Positions 14,073 through 26,200 of a stretch of 64,000 bases of DNA are shown here, one piece after another. Source of the DNA: Stictocephala bisonia (taxonomy: Eukaryota > Arthropoda > Insecta > Hemiptera > Membracidae); contig JAQJVL010000004.1 in the NCBI GenBank assembly GCA_035578905.1, forward strand, positions 4,197,582-4,261,581, in the 5' to 3' direction. The translations under genes were made by a program, and so were the position numbers. Position 1 is the first letter of the stretch. Every line of letters begins with the position of its first letter. Below the pieces are notes generated by a model. It was not told the DNA's origin. It saw only the letters and a list, made by a program, of their open reading frames with translations, and searched no databases.

Positions 14073-14640
14073 CGAGGTATGTCCAATAAATAAGCGAACT
14101 GAGGCCTTAAAAACTTTATATTGTAAAATTTAGTCTAAATTTATTTTGTCCCCTTCAAAGTACTCTCCATTCGTTGCTCTTATTCGGTTTTTTTTCCACT
14201 GTTCAAAACACTCTTGAGGTCCTCGGCAGTTAAGCTTTTTATTTTTCTCATCGTTTCTTGCTATTTCATCTTTAGCTTTCCACTCCTTGCTTTATGATTT
14301 TAGTTCAATGTCATACACATAAAACCACGACTAGTCACCAGTAATCACCCTATTGAGAAATCCATAGTCATTTTCAAATGAATTTTTCCAGTCAATAACA
14401 CATTCAACTTTTGATCTGGCATCAGGAAATTGAACTCGATTTTTGCACACATCTTTTTTACACTCAAATGTTCAGTTAATATTTTGTGCTCAGTTGATTT
14501 TCATAAATTCAATTCATCAGCTACCATTCGGACAGTTTTTCGATGATCGGTAAGGACAAGAGACTGCACACGATCGATATTGTCATCAACACAGGAGGTT
14601 GAAAGTCGCCCCGGCCTTCCATCGTCCGTGCATCTGTCTG
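14073..14640 (-). mobile_element. Mariner-type transposon relic inside the satellite
   Basis: The left tip ACGAGGTATGTCCAATAAAT follows a TA within a satellite unit. Reading leftward on the minus strand, broken frames give mariner-transposase pieces: a helix-turn-helix-like stretch (HRKTVRMVADELNL, then KILTEHLSVKKMCAKI), a piece around FLNRVITGD, and a typical C-terminus (ECFEQWKKN then NGEYFEGDKI). The catalytic core between them is deleted and stops interrupt the frame. The right terminus and N-terminus are missing, and the satellite resumes at about 14643. It is a dead, internally deleted and truncated copy. It is a different lineage from the mariner at 28800. Confidence 0.75.
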
Positions 14641-15790
14641 CGGAGTGACAGTGGTAATACAGGCTGTTACTACCAAATGCATTCTAGGGAGTGATAGTGG
14701 CCATACAGTATTTAACCAATGTCATCAATTAGGTCTGAGCGACAATGGTAATACAGGCTGATACTACCAAATGTACTCTAGGGAGTGATAGTGGTTATAC
14801 AGTATTTGACCTATCTCAACAATTAAGAGTGAGTGACAATGACAATACAGGCTGATACTACTAAATGTACTCTAGAGAGTGATAGTGGCAATACAGTATT
14901 TAACCAATGTCATCAATTAGGTCTGAGCGACAATGGTAATACAGGCTGATACTACCAAATGTACTCTAGGGAGTGATAGTGGTTATACAGTATTTGACCT
15001 ATCTCAACAATTAGGAGTGAGTGACAATGGCAATACAGGCTGATACTACCAAATGTACTCTAGAGAGTGATAGTGGCAATACAGTATTTAACCAATGTCA
15101 TCAATTAGGTCTGAGCGACAATGGTAATACAGGCTGATACTACCAAATGTACTCTAGTGAGTGATAGTGGCAATACAGTGTGTCACCAATCTCATCAATT
15201 AGGAGTGAGTGACAAAGGCAATACAGGCTGATACTACCAAATGTACTCTAGAGAGTGATAGTGGCAATACAGTATTTAACCAATGTTATCAATTAGGCTT
15301 GAGCGACAATGGTAATACAGGCTGATACTACCAAATGTACTCTAGTGAGTGATAGTGGCAATACAGTGTGTCACCAATCTCATCAATTAGGAGTGAGTTA
15401 TAATGGTAATACATTCTGATACTGCCAAATGTACTCTAGTGAGTGATAGTGGCAATACAGTGTGTCACCAATCTCATCAATTAGGAGTGAGTTATAATGG
15501 TAATACATTCTGATACTGCCAAATGTACTCTAGTGAGTGATAGTGGCAATACAGTGTGTCACCAATCTCATCAATTAGGAGAGAGTTATAATGGTAATAC
15601 AGGCTGATACTACCAATTGTACTCTAGTGAGTAATAGTGGCAATACAGTGTGTGACTATTGCCATTTTAATGAGGAGTGATTGACAACGGTTTTGGGGGT
15701 TGTGACTTCTACTCTCTAGTGAGTTACAGTGGCAATATAGTGTGTGACCATTCTCAGTAGTTGGAGTGAGTGAGAACTGTTATGTGAGCT
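14641..15790. repeat. Satellite array, right block
   Basis: About 12 more units of the same satellite resume after the mariner relic. They form a different variant set: CTCTAGGGAG or CTCTAGAGAG instead of CTCTAGTGAG, GGTTATACAG, and GTGTGTCACCAATCTC. Units become degenerate towards 15780. Confidence 0.92.
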
Positions 15791-15794
15791 GTGA

Positions 15795-17027
15795 AATGAA
15801 ATGAAATGAAATGAAATGAAAAATGGCTTTATTGGAGGCGAAGTTAGGACTATAGAGTCCTCTCTACCACTTAACCTCAGATAAATAATACAACTTGAAA
15901 TAGATAACATAAAATCATATTAAACTCTACGTAATACAATATAAGACAATTTTATATACAAATAAACAAATATTAAAAGATTAACTAATCTAATAAAGCT
16001 AATCAATAGAAAAGAAATTGGCACTAACTATTCAAATTTAACAGTAAATTCAAAAGAAAGAAAGAAAAAAAACGCTCTAAAGACACTCACCCATTCATAC
16101 CTTACTCACACCCCACATAGCCCCCGCAAACCACCAGCCCACCGCCACTACAGATCCCGCATCAAATGACCTTTAACTTCCACCCCGTAACGAGGGTAAC
16201 CTTCGATTATTTTGATGCTGTCAGGGAGCGCATTCCATAGGCGACAAGCTGTTACAGTGAAAGATTTGTTATATAAAGTAGTGCGATGTACAGGGACTGA
16301 TAATATTGATGCCCCCTGACGAGTATTTCTAGAACTTATTTCGTTCATGAACCTGAAACGCTCGGACAAGTAACTGGGATTTTTTGTTTTTAAAATCTTG
16401 TGAATCAGTAATAGTAAATGATACTCACGAAGCTGTTTAAGCTTAAGAATAGACAGTTCATTGAAGAATGGCGTAACGTGATCATAACACCGTAGATTGA
16501 AAATAAATTTTATACAATAGTTCTGCGCACGTTGAAGCTTGTCCGAGAGCTTAACAGTCATGTCACTAGTTACGATGTCACAATAATTAAAATGAGGCAA
16601 AACAAGTGTCTTGACCAGCATCACTTTAACGTTAAATGGAAGAAAAGATGCATAGCGTTTCAAGCAGTGAATGCCAGCAAACACTCGATTGCACGTAGTC
16701 ATAATCTGATCATTCCAATTCAAAGTCCTACCCATGACAAGACCAAGATTCTTTACTTTGTCACAATAATCTAAAGTAGAGTTATTTAGTTGAAGCTTAG
16801 GAAATGTGTCAATATTAACTTTAGAAATTAGTCTTGGGTGTCCAATGACAATTGCTTGTGTCTTTTGTTCATTAAGCTTCAATCCATGTTTCACGGCCCA
16901 AGAAGAAAGTGCATCGATGTCACTGTTTGTTCTAGAAACAGCTCTTGCCATCTCAGTAATAGAGAAGTGTTGATAGATTTGCAAGTCATCTGCATATAAG
17001 TGGTAGGAGGAATAAGCTATAAGTATA
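15795..17027 (-). mobile_element. 5'-truncated Jockey/CR1-type non-LTR retrotransposon
   Basis: On the minus strand the element runs from reverse-transcriptase motif C to a tail of ATTTC repeats (15795-15820 on the plus strand as AAATG repeats), with AATAAAGCC just before the tail. It is flanked by a 7-bp direct repeat AGCTGTG at 15787-15793 and 17028-17034, the probable target duplication. The insertion is in the degenerate end of the satellite. Confidence 0.8.
16148..17011 (-). pseudogene. Non-LTR reverse transcriptase, C-terminal half
   Basis: The open frame of 278 residues from the first ATG (16984) extends upstream in frame through SYHLYADDLQIYQ, so the YADD catalytic box of the polymerase is present just before that ATG. 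Downstream are the usual features of Jockey/CR1-clade proteins: thumb-like region with LGLVMGRTLNWNDQI, then VLPHFNYCD, then the C-terminal ACRLWNALPDSIK. The endonuclease and fingers/palm N-terminal to YADD are absent through 5' truncation. The frame has no internal stop, so the insertion is not very old, but it cannot be mobile. The ATG is simply the first methionine in a truncated frame. Confidence 0.85.
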
Positions 17028-17240
17028 AGCTGTGGAGACCTTCCTAGTAGTTAGGTATGAGCAATTGTGGCAAATAGTGTTATCCCACTCACTATAGTGG
17101 TCTGGCCACCTTAACACTTGACAGCTATATGCTAGTATGTCTCATTTCAAACTGAGTAATAGTTGTATATCTATTTTCTGCATGTTAATCAGCTATCATA
17201 GTACTGGGCGTGAGTGATTGTGGTGTATGGGTGCATGCTT
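17028..17240. repeat. Degenerate continuation of the satellite
   Basis: After the non-LTR insertion, fragments such as TAGTTAGGTATGAGCAATTG, TGGCAAATAGTG and GGCGTGAGTGATTGTGG still resemble the satellite consensus. The decay is typical of an array edge. Confidence 0.5.
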
Positions 17241-20200
17241 TGCCCACCTGTTTTTCACCATAACATTGTTAATCACTAAAACAGTGAATGCAATCTGAAT
17301 TCATGATTACAAAATATAAACAAAATATGTTAAACTGTCGTATTTTATAACATTCGTAAATAAAAATTTCTAAGAAATATTTGATAAAAAGTAATTTTAA
17401 GATTTTCTCAAACAATGTTAAAGACTACTAAAAACATATATTTTGAGATTGAAAAAAAATCTAATAAAAATATCTCAAATATGAATTAGTGTCTCCAGGT
17501 CTTGTTTTTCTTTTCTCACTTATCATATTTTCAAAAAAATGTTTCATCATAATTAAGCTATGTAACTATTGCTAACTGTATATAATATGAAGTTGTTAGG
17601 AGGATCAAAAGGATTAAGATATCAAAATTGCCCTAAAAGCTGAAATATCCTGAATATAAATTTATTGTTGAATGATTAACCCTGTAAAGTTAAAGGTAGT
17701 ACGCCGTTCCAGAACGTCCATAGTATAAACTGGGTAAAAAATACAGAAGTTCCGGAACATTGCACCAGTTCCAGAACATATTTGAAAAAATAGTTCTTGA
17801 GTATTTTTACTTAGTAATGTATGTGAAGAAAAGCATTTGGTTAAAATAGAACACATCAAGAAGTGTTAGTTCTTTTGGTGGATGTCAGAGATTAGTATCA
17901 GCATATTCTATATATCCTCCTAGGTCCTACCACTATAGTAACGATCTGGTGCTGGCAAGCTTCCCTTCCATCACTTTGTCAACCTACCTATCATCTGTCA
18001 TGGAAACCATTATATATGTTTAGTTATTACTTGCGTGATCATCACCAATGGTTTGCAGAGCATTTTGACCTCGGATATTTTAATTATGACTTTATTTTTT
18101 ATATTTATGGTTATTAAAACTCATATGATTTCAATTTGAAAATTTTATCTAATTTTTGCTTTACTCCTTTTTTGACAATTTTTATCAAACAGTGATGTTA
18201 TGGAATGGTAGTACTATTTAACAGATTAAATTTAAAAGTGAAGAGATTCTGTAACATCTTCAGTTGCTTTTAAGTGTACTGAACTGGTGCACTACTAAGG
18301 ACCTGACCATTTTATAGTCAAAACATTGTGTCTCATTACAATCTGAATTTATGATATTTTTCAGTTCTACACTCTTCTAGAAAACAAACCCATTGCAAAT
18401 GCACTACGAATAAATCATTTGATCAAGTTAAATGATAAACGACATGGTACATTTTCTACACCCTTAGACTTGATAACCAGTAGTTTTGCTGGGTGCTGGT
18501 GTTTTCAGCTATAGTACATTGTAAACTGGAAGCTGTAATTTATTTAAATAAGTATTTTTCTTCATGACCATATTAAAACATTTTTGTTCGTAGTGTTTTT
18601 AAAAGTAGGTATATAAACATAATGTTAGACAAAATCAACAATGTTCATATCAGTCACTTATTCAGTCAGAATACCTATTGCTAATAAAGAACTGTGAATG
18701 AACTGATATACAATGAAATTCGTTTCAGATTTAAGGATGTTCAGTAAAAGATATTCTTTTATGTAGAAAATGTTTGATGAAATTTATGTTTGTGATCACT
18801 TTTCAGATTCCCAACTGCACAAAATCAAAGTTTAGGGAGTTAACTTCGACATAACTTAGCAAGATGACTCTGAATCTCTCTTGAAAGTAAATGACAAGGG
18901 TTACACTTAAAATATTGCACATTATGAACTTTGAAAAATTAGACATTTCAAAGAAACCGTTTATACAAATTTAACGTTTCCTAGGACCTATAGATTTTTA
19001 TAATATTTGGCCAGTCATGTGGTAAACTGGTTATAGTTAATTTATCTTAATGGTAATGTTAATTTAACTTGGCATTCTCCAGTCACAACATATGTTTCTT
19101 TGCATATATTCTCATTGTGGCAAGTAAACCTTTCATTGAATTTTTCTAATATTAACATTATCATATCTAGTCATTTGGTTTCATGATAATGTATCTAAAA
19201 CTTAACGGAATACTCAGATTGAGTACATGTACTTTTAATGTAATACTACACTTTAGTGTGCTAAGTAAATAATTCACATTTTCTGGTTTTATGGGCTAAG
19301 GAGACCATAAACTTTCTTTTTTTTTCAAAACTGAAGGTTTATGAAAAGAATAATTTCAGTTTTATAACCGAGTTTAATCTATAGAATCATTTTGGATGTA
19401 ATTACAGTTTTTTAATTTAGGTTATTAGCTCTTAAAAGTTTCAAAACCAATAATCAAACATGTTTGGATGTATTTACAAATTCAGAATGTTGTACAGTTG
19501 ATTCTTGTTGTTTAAAGATATGAAAAAGTATAGCTTCTTTTTCACCCTAAAAAGTGCCTTTAGAATTATAAGTGAGCGTTCTTTAAATTTCCCGGGTATT
19601 TTGAACCCAAGATACATCCTAAGCCAAATTTAAAGTTTCTATCATGTCAGAAAGTACTTTGGAATATGTTTGGCCTAAAGTGCCTGTTTGTCGTAAAAGT
19701 ATTCTCAAAACAAATAATTGACAATATTTGAATTTCCCATTTATTTGAGCCAACGTTTCCTGTAATGCCAAATTAAAAGCTTTTAATTTGTAGGGCTGTG
19801 CCTTGAAATTTGTCTCAGAAAGTAGAGTCAACAAGCGAGCAATTGCATTATATAGTTTGTTTTATCTATCATCATTGTAAAATCTATAGATTTCTTATGT
19901 GCAGGGTTTGTTGCCTTTCATCATATGTCTAGCTTGCCTGTTATGAGAAATAACTTATTATCACCATACTAACAGAATTGTATTATTTTTGTGTTCCTTT
20001 TTTTAATGCTTGATTTTTATATAGCACAATATTTATCTTTGAGTTCAGTTACTAATTTGTTTCGAGTTCACACCTAATGATAAAATGTCTTACTTTGAAA
20101 ATAATTACAGGAAAACTGTCATTTATAAAAGTTAACAAGTGATTTTGTTATTATTTTTTCATGCTGAATTTTGTTTTTTTCTGCTTTTTGTCTTTTGGCC

Positions 20201-20341
20201 ATTTTTAGTTAACAAGTTTTATAATAATATTTTAATTTTTAATACACAATTTGATAAACCTATAAAATGAATCATTAAATTGTACTAAAAATCTTGCAGT
20301 AGCCAATAATTTTTAAGTAATCTCACTTTTATTTTCTCAAG
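17241..20341. other. AT-rich non-coding stretch
   Basis: No exon or mobile-element terminus is recognisable. The two longest minus frames (17662-17859 and 19619-19834) have no family signature. Confidence 0.5.
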
Positions 20342-20364
20342 GCTGTGATGAATTGTGAGCGCAA
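20342..20364 (+). CDS. Speculative 23-nt microexon
   Basis: A good polypyrimidine tract (TCTCACTTTTATTTTCTCAAG) precedes 20342, and 23 nt later CGCAA|GTACAT gives a usable donor. Entered in phase 0 it reads AVMNCER plus two bases, which is exactly the phase needed to join the candidate exon at 7391-7519 to the exon at 27649. The phase fit is the main support. Splice-like windows of this size also arise by chance in 20 kb of intron. Confidence 0.2.
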
Positions 20365-21696
20365 GTACATACAAACTGTGTATCGTGCCTCCCTTTGTGT
20401 CCTCTGACCTAGCTGAAAATGATAGGTGGGTCACAGCTACACCCTTCAATTATCTCTGACCATTGTGTTCACTATTAGTTCACAGAGTAAGGGGACAAAA
20501 TATATTCCTTTCATGTGGATTTGTTATTTTGTACTCCTTTTCTCAGGCGAGAAATAAAAAAGAAATATTGTCTCTGACAGAAAAAGTAGTACATATAAAA
20601 TAGAGGGCACTCCTGTTAGATTTGCTTTCCAAACAAACAAATATGATTGATGCTTACATTAATACTCACAAGTTTGAAAATATTAACATTTTGGCTTGTA
20701 TATGTTGGACTCTGTAATGTATATTAAAAATCATGAAAATCAGGTTGAAGAAAACTGTGTTTCCACAGATATAATACCCTGGAAAACACAAAAGACCCTA
20801 CCAAAACATACTTTAGAATATATATAAAAAAAAAAAAAAAAAAAAAACTGCAAAGTTCTTCAGTATTATGCCTTAAATGAAATGTTTATAAAACCATAAA
20901 AATGCTGTGAATGTCAGTCACTAGGCACTATATCTAGCTGTTCTAGGATGATATTATAGTTTTTACCTATTTTTGGCAATGTTCTTTGTACAGACTTTTT
21001 TGTACAATCTTTGAATAAAGATTTATTAATCTTATGTTCCATGTGAAAAATAGGCAGATGACATTTATTATATTAGGCTACAGTCACTTAGAAGCATGCT
21101 CTACAAGATACATACTAAGAAAATTATTTAAGAATTTAATGGCTGTCAAAGAAATTGGCAAGTACCAAGTGGGGTTATTGGTCTGCATCTTAAGTGAGGA
21201 GGACATAACGTGTCATTTATTATTTTTATTTATATAGTATTTAAAAACTTTAATGATGTCCTACTGAAAAATGGAGTCTCGCCGAGTTGATTTAACATAC
21301 CAAAATGAGTGTGTTAGCATGCATGCAGTGTATGATTATCACTTCAGTAATTTGCATGAGTAAGAAAGTTGCATATAATTTTTATTGTGACTTGATTATA
21401 ATAGCTGAAATTAACTAATTAACAATATACATTTTATATTAATAAATATATAACTTACTAAAATGTTCAGTTCAGGGCTTATTCATCAAATTAGTTCATG
21501 CTTTTTCTGTTGGTGAACTAAAATCGCTTAAAGTCATATTGTGCTAAAATTCATCTTTAAATTAATCTGCCAGATTTAATGTTAAAAATCAAAACAGTCA
21601 ATTCTCATAGTTGTGCAGATATTTAGGACTACTACTTGTTTTCAGACATTTAAATAGCATACTTTTAATTTATTTACCTGTCATTCACCATTTATA
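20365..21696. other. AT-rich non-coding stretch with A-run
   Basis: It holds an A-homopolymer at about 20826-20847 and no recognisable gene. The 67-residue plus frame at 21034-21237 has no family features. Confidence 0.5.
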
Positions 21697-21704
21697 TTTT
21701 AAAA

Positions 21705-22770
21705 CAGTGGTTCTCAAACAGGGGGAAGCGCCCCCTGAAGAGGCATAGTAGAATATCAGGGGAGGCGTGAGTAAATTAAAAAAATTAAAATATTTATTAA
21801 ATTGTATGATCTTATTTTCTCTTTTTTGTAGGTTGTACTGTAGCCTATTCCTACAAAGACACAAATGTAACTAGAACGCATAATTAATTACTCTAATAAT
21901 ACAAAACTATCGTAAGCCTAAATATGCAATTAAAAGCAGAACATTTTGATGAGTTTGGTCAGGTGAAAAGGTCCATTTCCGGTGTAATGCCCTAACCTTT
22001 CCAAGACTGAACGATCTCCTCGACGATAAAAGTAATCTACCATTATCATTTCAGAAAATAAATTAATTAAGGATCTTATATCTCAGCATTTAGTAACACT
22101 TTAAAATGATATTGGTGAGTATTTTCCAGATGTTAGTTCAGATACCTGTCAGTTGACTAAAGATCCCTTCAATTTCGATGTGGATATACTTCCAGATTTT
22201 CAAACATTGATATTGATGAGTTTTGGTCAAGTTATTTTCCTATTTACCCACAAGTTGTTTCTGAAACTGCAAAGTTGCTGGTCAAATTTTCTTCAACATA
22301 TCTATTTGAATCTGGATTTTCTGCACTGGCATAGATAATATCATAAAATGTTGAGCAAGGATTGATATTGAAAGTTATCAGAGGTGTGCTTTCTCACAGT
22401 TACAACCAAACATTGAAAAACTTGTCACAGACAAACAGTGCCAGCCAGCCCTCTCATTAATGTGGCAAACTGCCTCATATTGATTACCTTAAATAAACTT
22501 GTATTTTCATGATTTTATTATTACAAAAACAAATAAAGCAATGTGTGTTATTAATAATCATCGTTAAAAACCATGCCATGCGAAGTAACAGGAAATGTTT
22601 TTTGTAAAATTAAACTGAAGTTCAACTCGATAACTATCTTCAGCTAAACCTAACCTAACCTGTAATATTCCGACTGTACAGTATTATTTACCACATATTG
22701 GAGGGAGGGGGCGTGACCTCACTTCAGTGCTCAATGGGGGTCATACAACCGTAAAGGTTGAGAACCATTG
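21705..22770 (+). mobile_element. hAT (Charlie-like) transposon, internally deleted
   Basis: The termini are CAGTGGTTCTCAAAC on the left and GTTGAGAACCATTG on the right, imperfect inverted repeats of the CAGTGGTTCTCAA type common in Charlie-like hAT elements. A perfect 8-bp target duplication TTTTAAAA flanks the element (21697-21704 and 22771-22778), the length expected for hAT. Length 1066 bp. Subterminal CG-rich segments (GAAGCGCCCCCTGAAGAGGC on the left, GGGAGGGGGCGTGACC on the right) are also quasi-inverted. Confidence 0.9.
22078..22480 (+). pseudogene. hAT transposase remnant, C-terminal dimerisation region
   Basis: Frameshifted plus-strand translation gives, in order, TKDPFNFDVDILPDFQ, then EFWSSYFPIYPQ, then STYLFESGFSALA, then a segment ending in QLQPNIEKL. 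This is the order of the C-terminal dimerisation region of ZBED5/Charlie-type hAT transposases, with the characteristic TTYLCESGFSAL-type block. The BED finger and most of the catalytic domain are missing, and the frame is broken at least twice, so it is a non-functional deletion derivative. Confidence 0.75.
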
Positions 22771-22778
22771 TTTTAAAA

Positions 22779-23187
22779 AGTCATGTTTAATACCTCATTA
22801 CTTAAGTACACCTTTGAATCTACTTTCCTCATGCACTTGTAGTTAAATTTATTGCACGTTCACTATAACCAGACGTGTCTTTTCCAGAAGGGTACTACAA
22901 GAAAACCCTCAAGACATTTCTCAGTTAATGTAAGCACTTTTTCTATTCTATCTTGCAATGTAGGACTTGTAATAGTGAGTCTGTGGTTGGAGATTTTGCA
23001 ACAGTTGGCTACTTAGAATTTATATAAATATATATTTCAGTTATTTTTTGTACATTTTAAATATTTACTTTGGCTGAATTTACATAGAAACAGATAGGTA
23101 ATTTGATAGTATTCATAAATCAGATCACCGTGAGAATAGAACAAAGAGAGTATGTGAACTTTGGCAAACTGAGACTTTGGATAAAGC
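22779..23187. other. AT-rich non-coding stretch
   Basis: Nothing recognisable between the hAT element and the microsatellite. Confidence 0.5.
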
Positions 23188-23205
23188 ACACACACACACA
23201 CACAT

Positions 23206-23284
<79 letters not shown>

Positions 23285-23294
23285 TATATATATT
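23188..23294. repeat. Compound (CA)n(TA)n microsatellite
   Basis: A CA tract is followed by a long TA tract, then ACACACACA and a short TA run. The open frames over it on both strands (VCVCV / YIYIY) are repeat artefacts. Confidence 0.97.
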
Positions 23295-26200
23295 GAGAAA
23301 TATCAGGATGTATTTGTATTATAGTCTTCAAGGAAATGCGCTGGATTCTCGATCAACCAAAATCTGATTACCATAATTTCCAGATTAACCAAATCTAGTC
23401 TAAGGAGCACTTATTTAAAAACTGTATGATGAAATTGCTGTTGTAAAACAATGCTCCTCTAGCTTTTCTATTCTGTTATCATCACAGTTGTTACAGTACA
23501 GTTTGAGATGTATCTGAGTCAATGTATTGTGACGTAGAGACAGCCTGAGCGTAAGCGGCTCAGTGGCGGCTTGGTTACGTTAGCTTTCTGCTTGACTCTA
23601 CACAACAAGCACTTGATTTGGCTGTATGTGTGACTCACGTCTGTCTCTCATCATGTTAGGCAATAACTGTACAACGAAATAATGCATTTTAAAAAGTTAA
23701 TCAGTTCAGCAATTTACATTCTAATTGTGTTAAGTGACCATTGTAGTGCCTGATACTTTTTATACGTAACATTATGCACGGGACTGTATTTCGGATATAA
23801 TATCATGAAACTATAGACACCCTCCATGCGTGACTCATGTTTTTGTCATACGAGTTTTAATATTATTCCGTATTAACAAATTTTCATTCATCCAAACTGC
23901 CTCAGTCTTATCAAATTTGGCTAAACGAGATTCTAGTGCTTATGGTAAAACTCTGTTAGCTGCCTACAAATCTTTTAATTATTTTCAATGATCTTAACCA
24001 CTCTCCATTATTAATAATTTGGACAGTTACTCATGTAAAATTTCCTGGAAAAACGATAATCCAATAACAAAAATATTGCAAGATGTTGTTTTTGTACCGG
24101 CCCCTGCCTAGGCTGTAATTTTAATGGTATACGACTATTTTTTTCTAAAAATAAAATTTTATTTTAGTTGTAATGGGTTTGTGTTACTTCCATATTGTGT
24201 TTGATTACTTTTATCTGAATATAATTTTTGATAAAATAGTTTAGGTTTTACAAGCACCTAGCATAATATGACCAAATATTTAGAGCCACAAATTTATCAA
24301 ATTTTAGGGAATCTTATCGATCTTAAAAAAATGCTTTTTAGAGGGATTGTTTGGCGTTTTTCTTGTGTCTTAGAGACAGCTGGTCCATAGATTATATATG
24401 TTTTCTTTTTAACATATATGCTGTATATTGTAAATCAAAATACATTCCTCAAATATTACTTAAATATTATTCATGGAATGAATGTAATATACTGTATTGT
24501 TAAGAAACAGTTTATGCTTAGCCTGCTTATAAAATATATTAAAACTAGGATAGTACAGATGTTTTTCTTGATTAAATAAATAGAAATTATATTTCTATTA
24601 GAAGTAAGCAAAATTAATTTTGCATCCGTTAAATATCAAAATAAATAATAAATGTAGCTAAAACTGCAGCCTATTATCTGTTTCCAAATAAAATAGCTTG
24701 ATATTTTCCAAATGAAAGAAAACTTCTCAAGAAGATAGTTAATTTTTTAATCTTAGTAGTTTATAAAATATCAAAAGTGACGCTAATGACTAGATTTTAA
24801 AAAAATCTCAATACATCTTCTTGGCCCCAAACACTTTTTTACAATAAAATAGTGATATAAAAAAACACCAATACTAAAACAAACAAAAAAACAGAAAAAA
24901 ATTAAAACCATTGTCCAAATACATGCTTTGACAATCATCCAACATAAATTAAGAATAATTGAAGGGCGGAGAATGCAAGTGGGAGGTGGAAACAACCTTT
25001 AATGTACTCTGAATTATTTATGTTGTAGTTTTTAACTCATTTTTTACTCATTGCAACTATAATGGCCTGAGTGATTGATGAAGCCTCTATTAGCTCTATT
25101 TTAAATACGTACCCATGAATTAATTGAGGTTTCTTCCTCAAAATTAATGCAATCATTTTCAGAATAGCAGTACTATAAATTTGTTTTTTTTCAATTAGCT
25201 CTGTCTCATTGTCCTTTAGTTATTTTATTTCAACAGTTATTAGTCTTGTTGGTTTTCCTAAGTAATCCTGATATCACATTTCATACTTTTAAAACAGTTG
25301 TTTTGTGTTATCTGTGCATCCTTTTGGTTTCATTTTTAAAAAAAACTTTCCTCAGCGTTTCTGAATTTTGGTGAGATATTTTGATTTTATACTTTCTGGC
25401 TAGTTTTCTCATTTTCTCTTCTAATTGCTACATATGAGGCCTTGTAAATTTCTCTTCCATTCAGTTACGCTTGATCCTAACCCTTTACTTTTTTTATTGA
25501 TGATGTTAGCCATTTTGAAAAAGATTCATTTGAGGGATTAGCTAATAGCTAATTCTAATAAACTAATACCTAATAGCTAATAAAGCTAGCATAAATATAT
25601 TCAGTGAGGCCGGTCTTAAATGGCTTGATGGGTTGGATTCAGCTTAGTGACAAGAGATCACTTTATATTTTTGTTGATGAATAACATGACTTTTGGATCT
25701 TGTTCTAAACATATATTACAACTTTTTTATATTTACAACACACTATAAGCTATGTATATCCACCAGACAAAGTGACATGACTGTTTCAATTTAAATTTCA
25801 AGGTGAAAATCATGGCGCTCTTTGAATGCCTTCTCTCCTTGTATTATTTACTTGTATATTACACGGGTCTACTGTAAATGTGTAACAATGTTTACTGTAA
25901 TCCCTAAAATAACATTTGCATATAAATTTAGCTTGAAAAATTAAAACAAATATACGATCAAATAAAAGAAACAAACAACAAAAGTACTTAGTAAGAGTTT
26001 TACTCACAACGCTTTAATTGATTACATTACAAAGAAACTACAAGTGCAATAGTTTGGGAATCAACATGATGACAGTGGATGCCCCTCTACTACATATTTA
26101 AATGTTGTTGGTGCTATTTCAATTGTTAACTTGAATGAACATTATTTTATGTAATATATCAACTAAAGGAAATTGTCTCATATTTCTTAATTTATATAAA

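Noticed and set aside
8400..15790. CRISPR-like regularly spaced repeats
   Set aside because: Units are contiguous tandem repeats without unique spacers, in an intron-rich eukaryotic context.
23037..23331. Overlapping open frames encoding VCVCV/YIYIY
   Set aside because: Pure translation of a CA/TA microsatellite.
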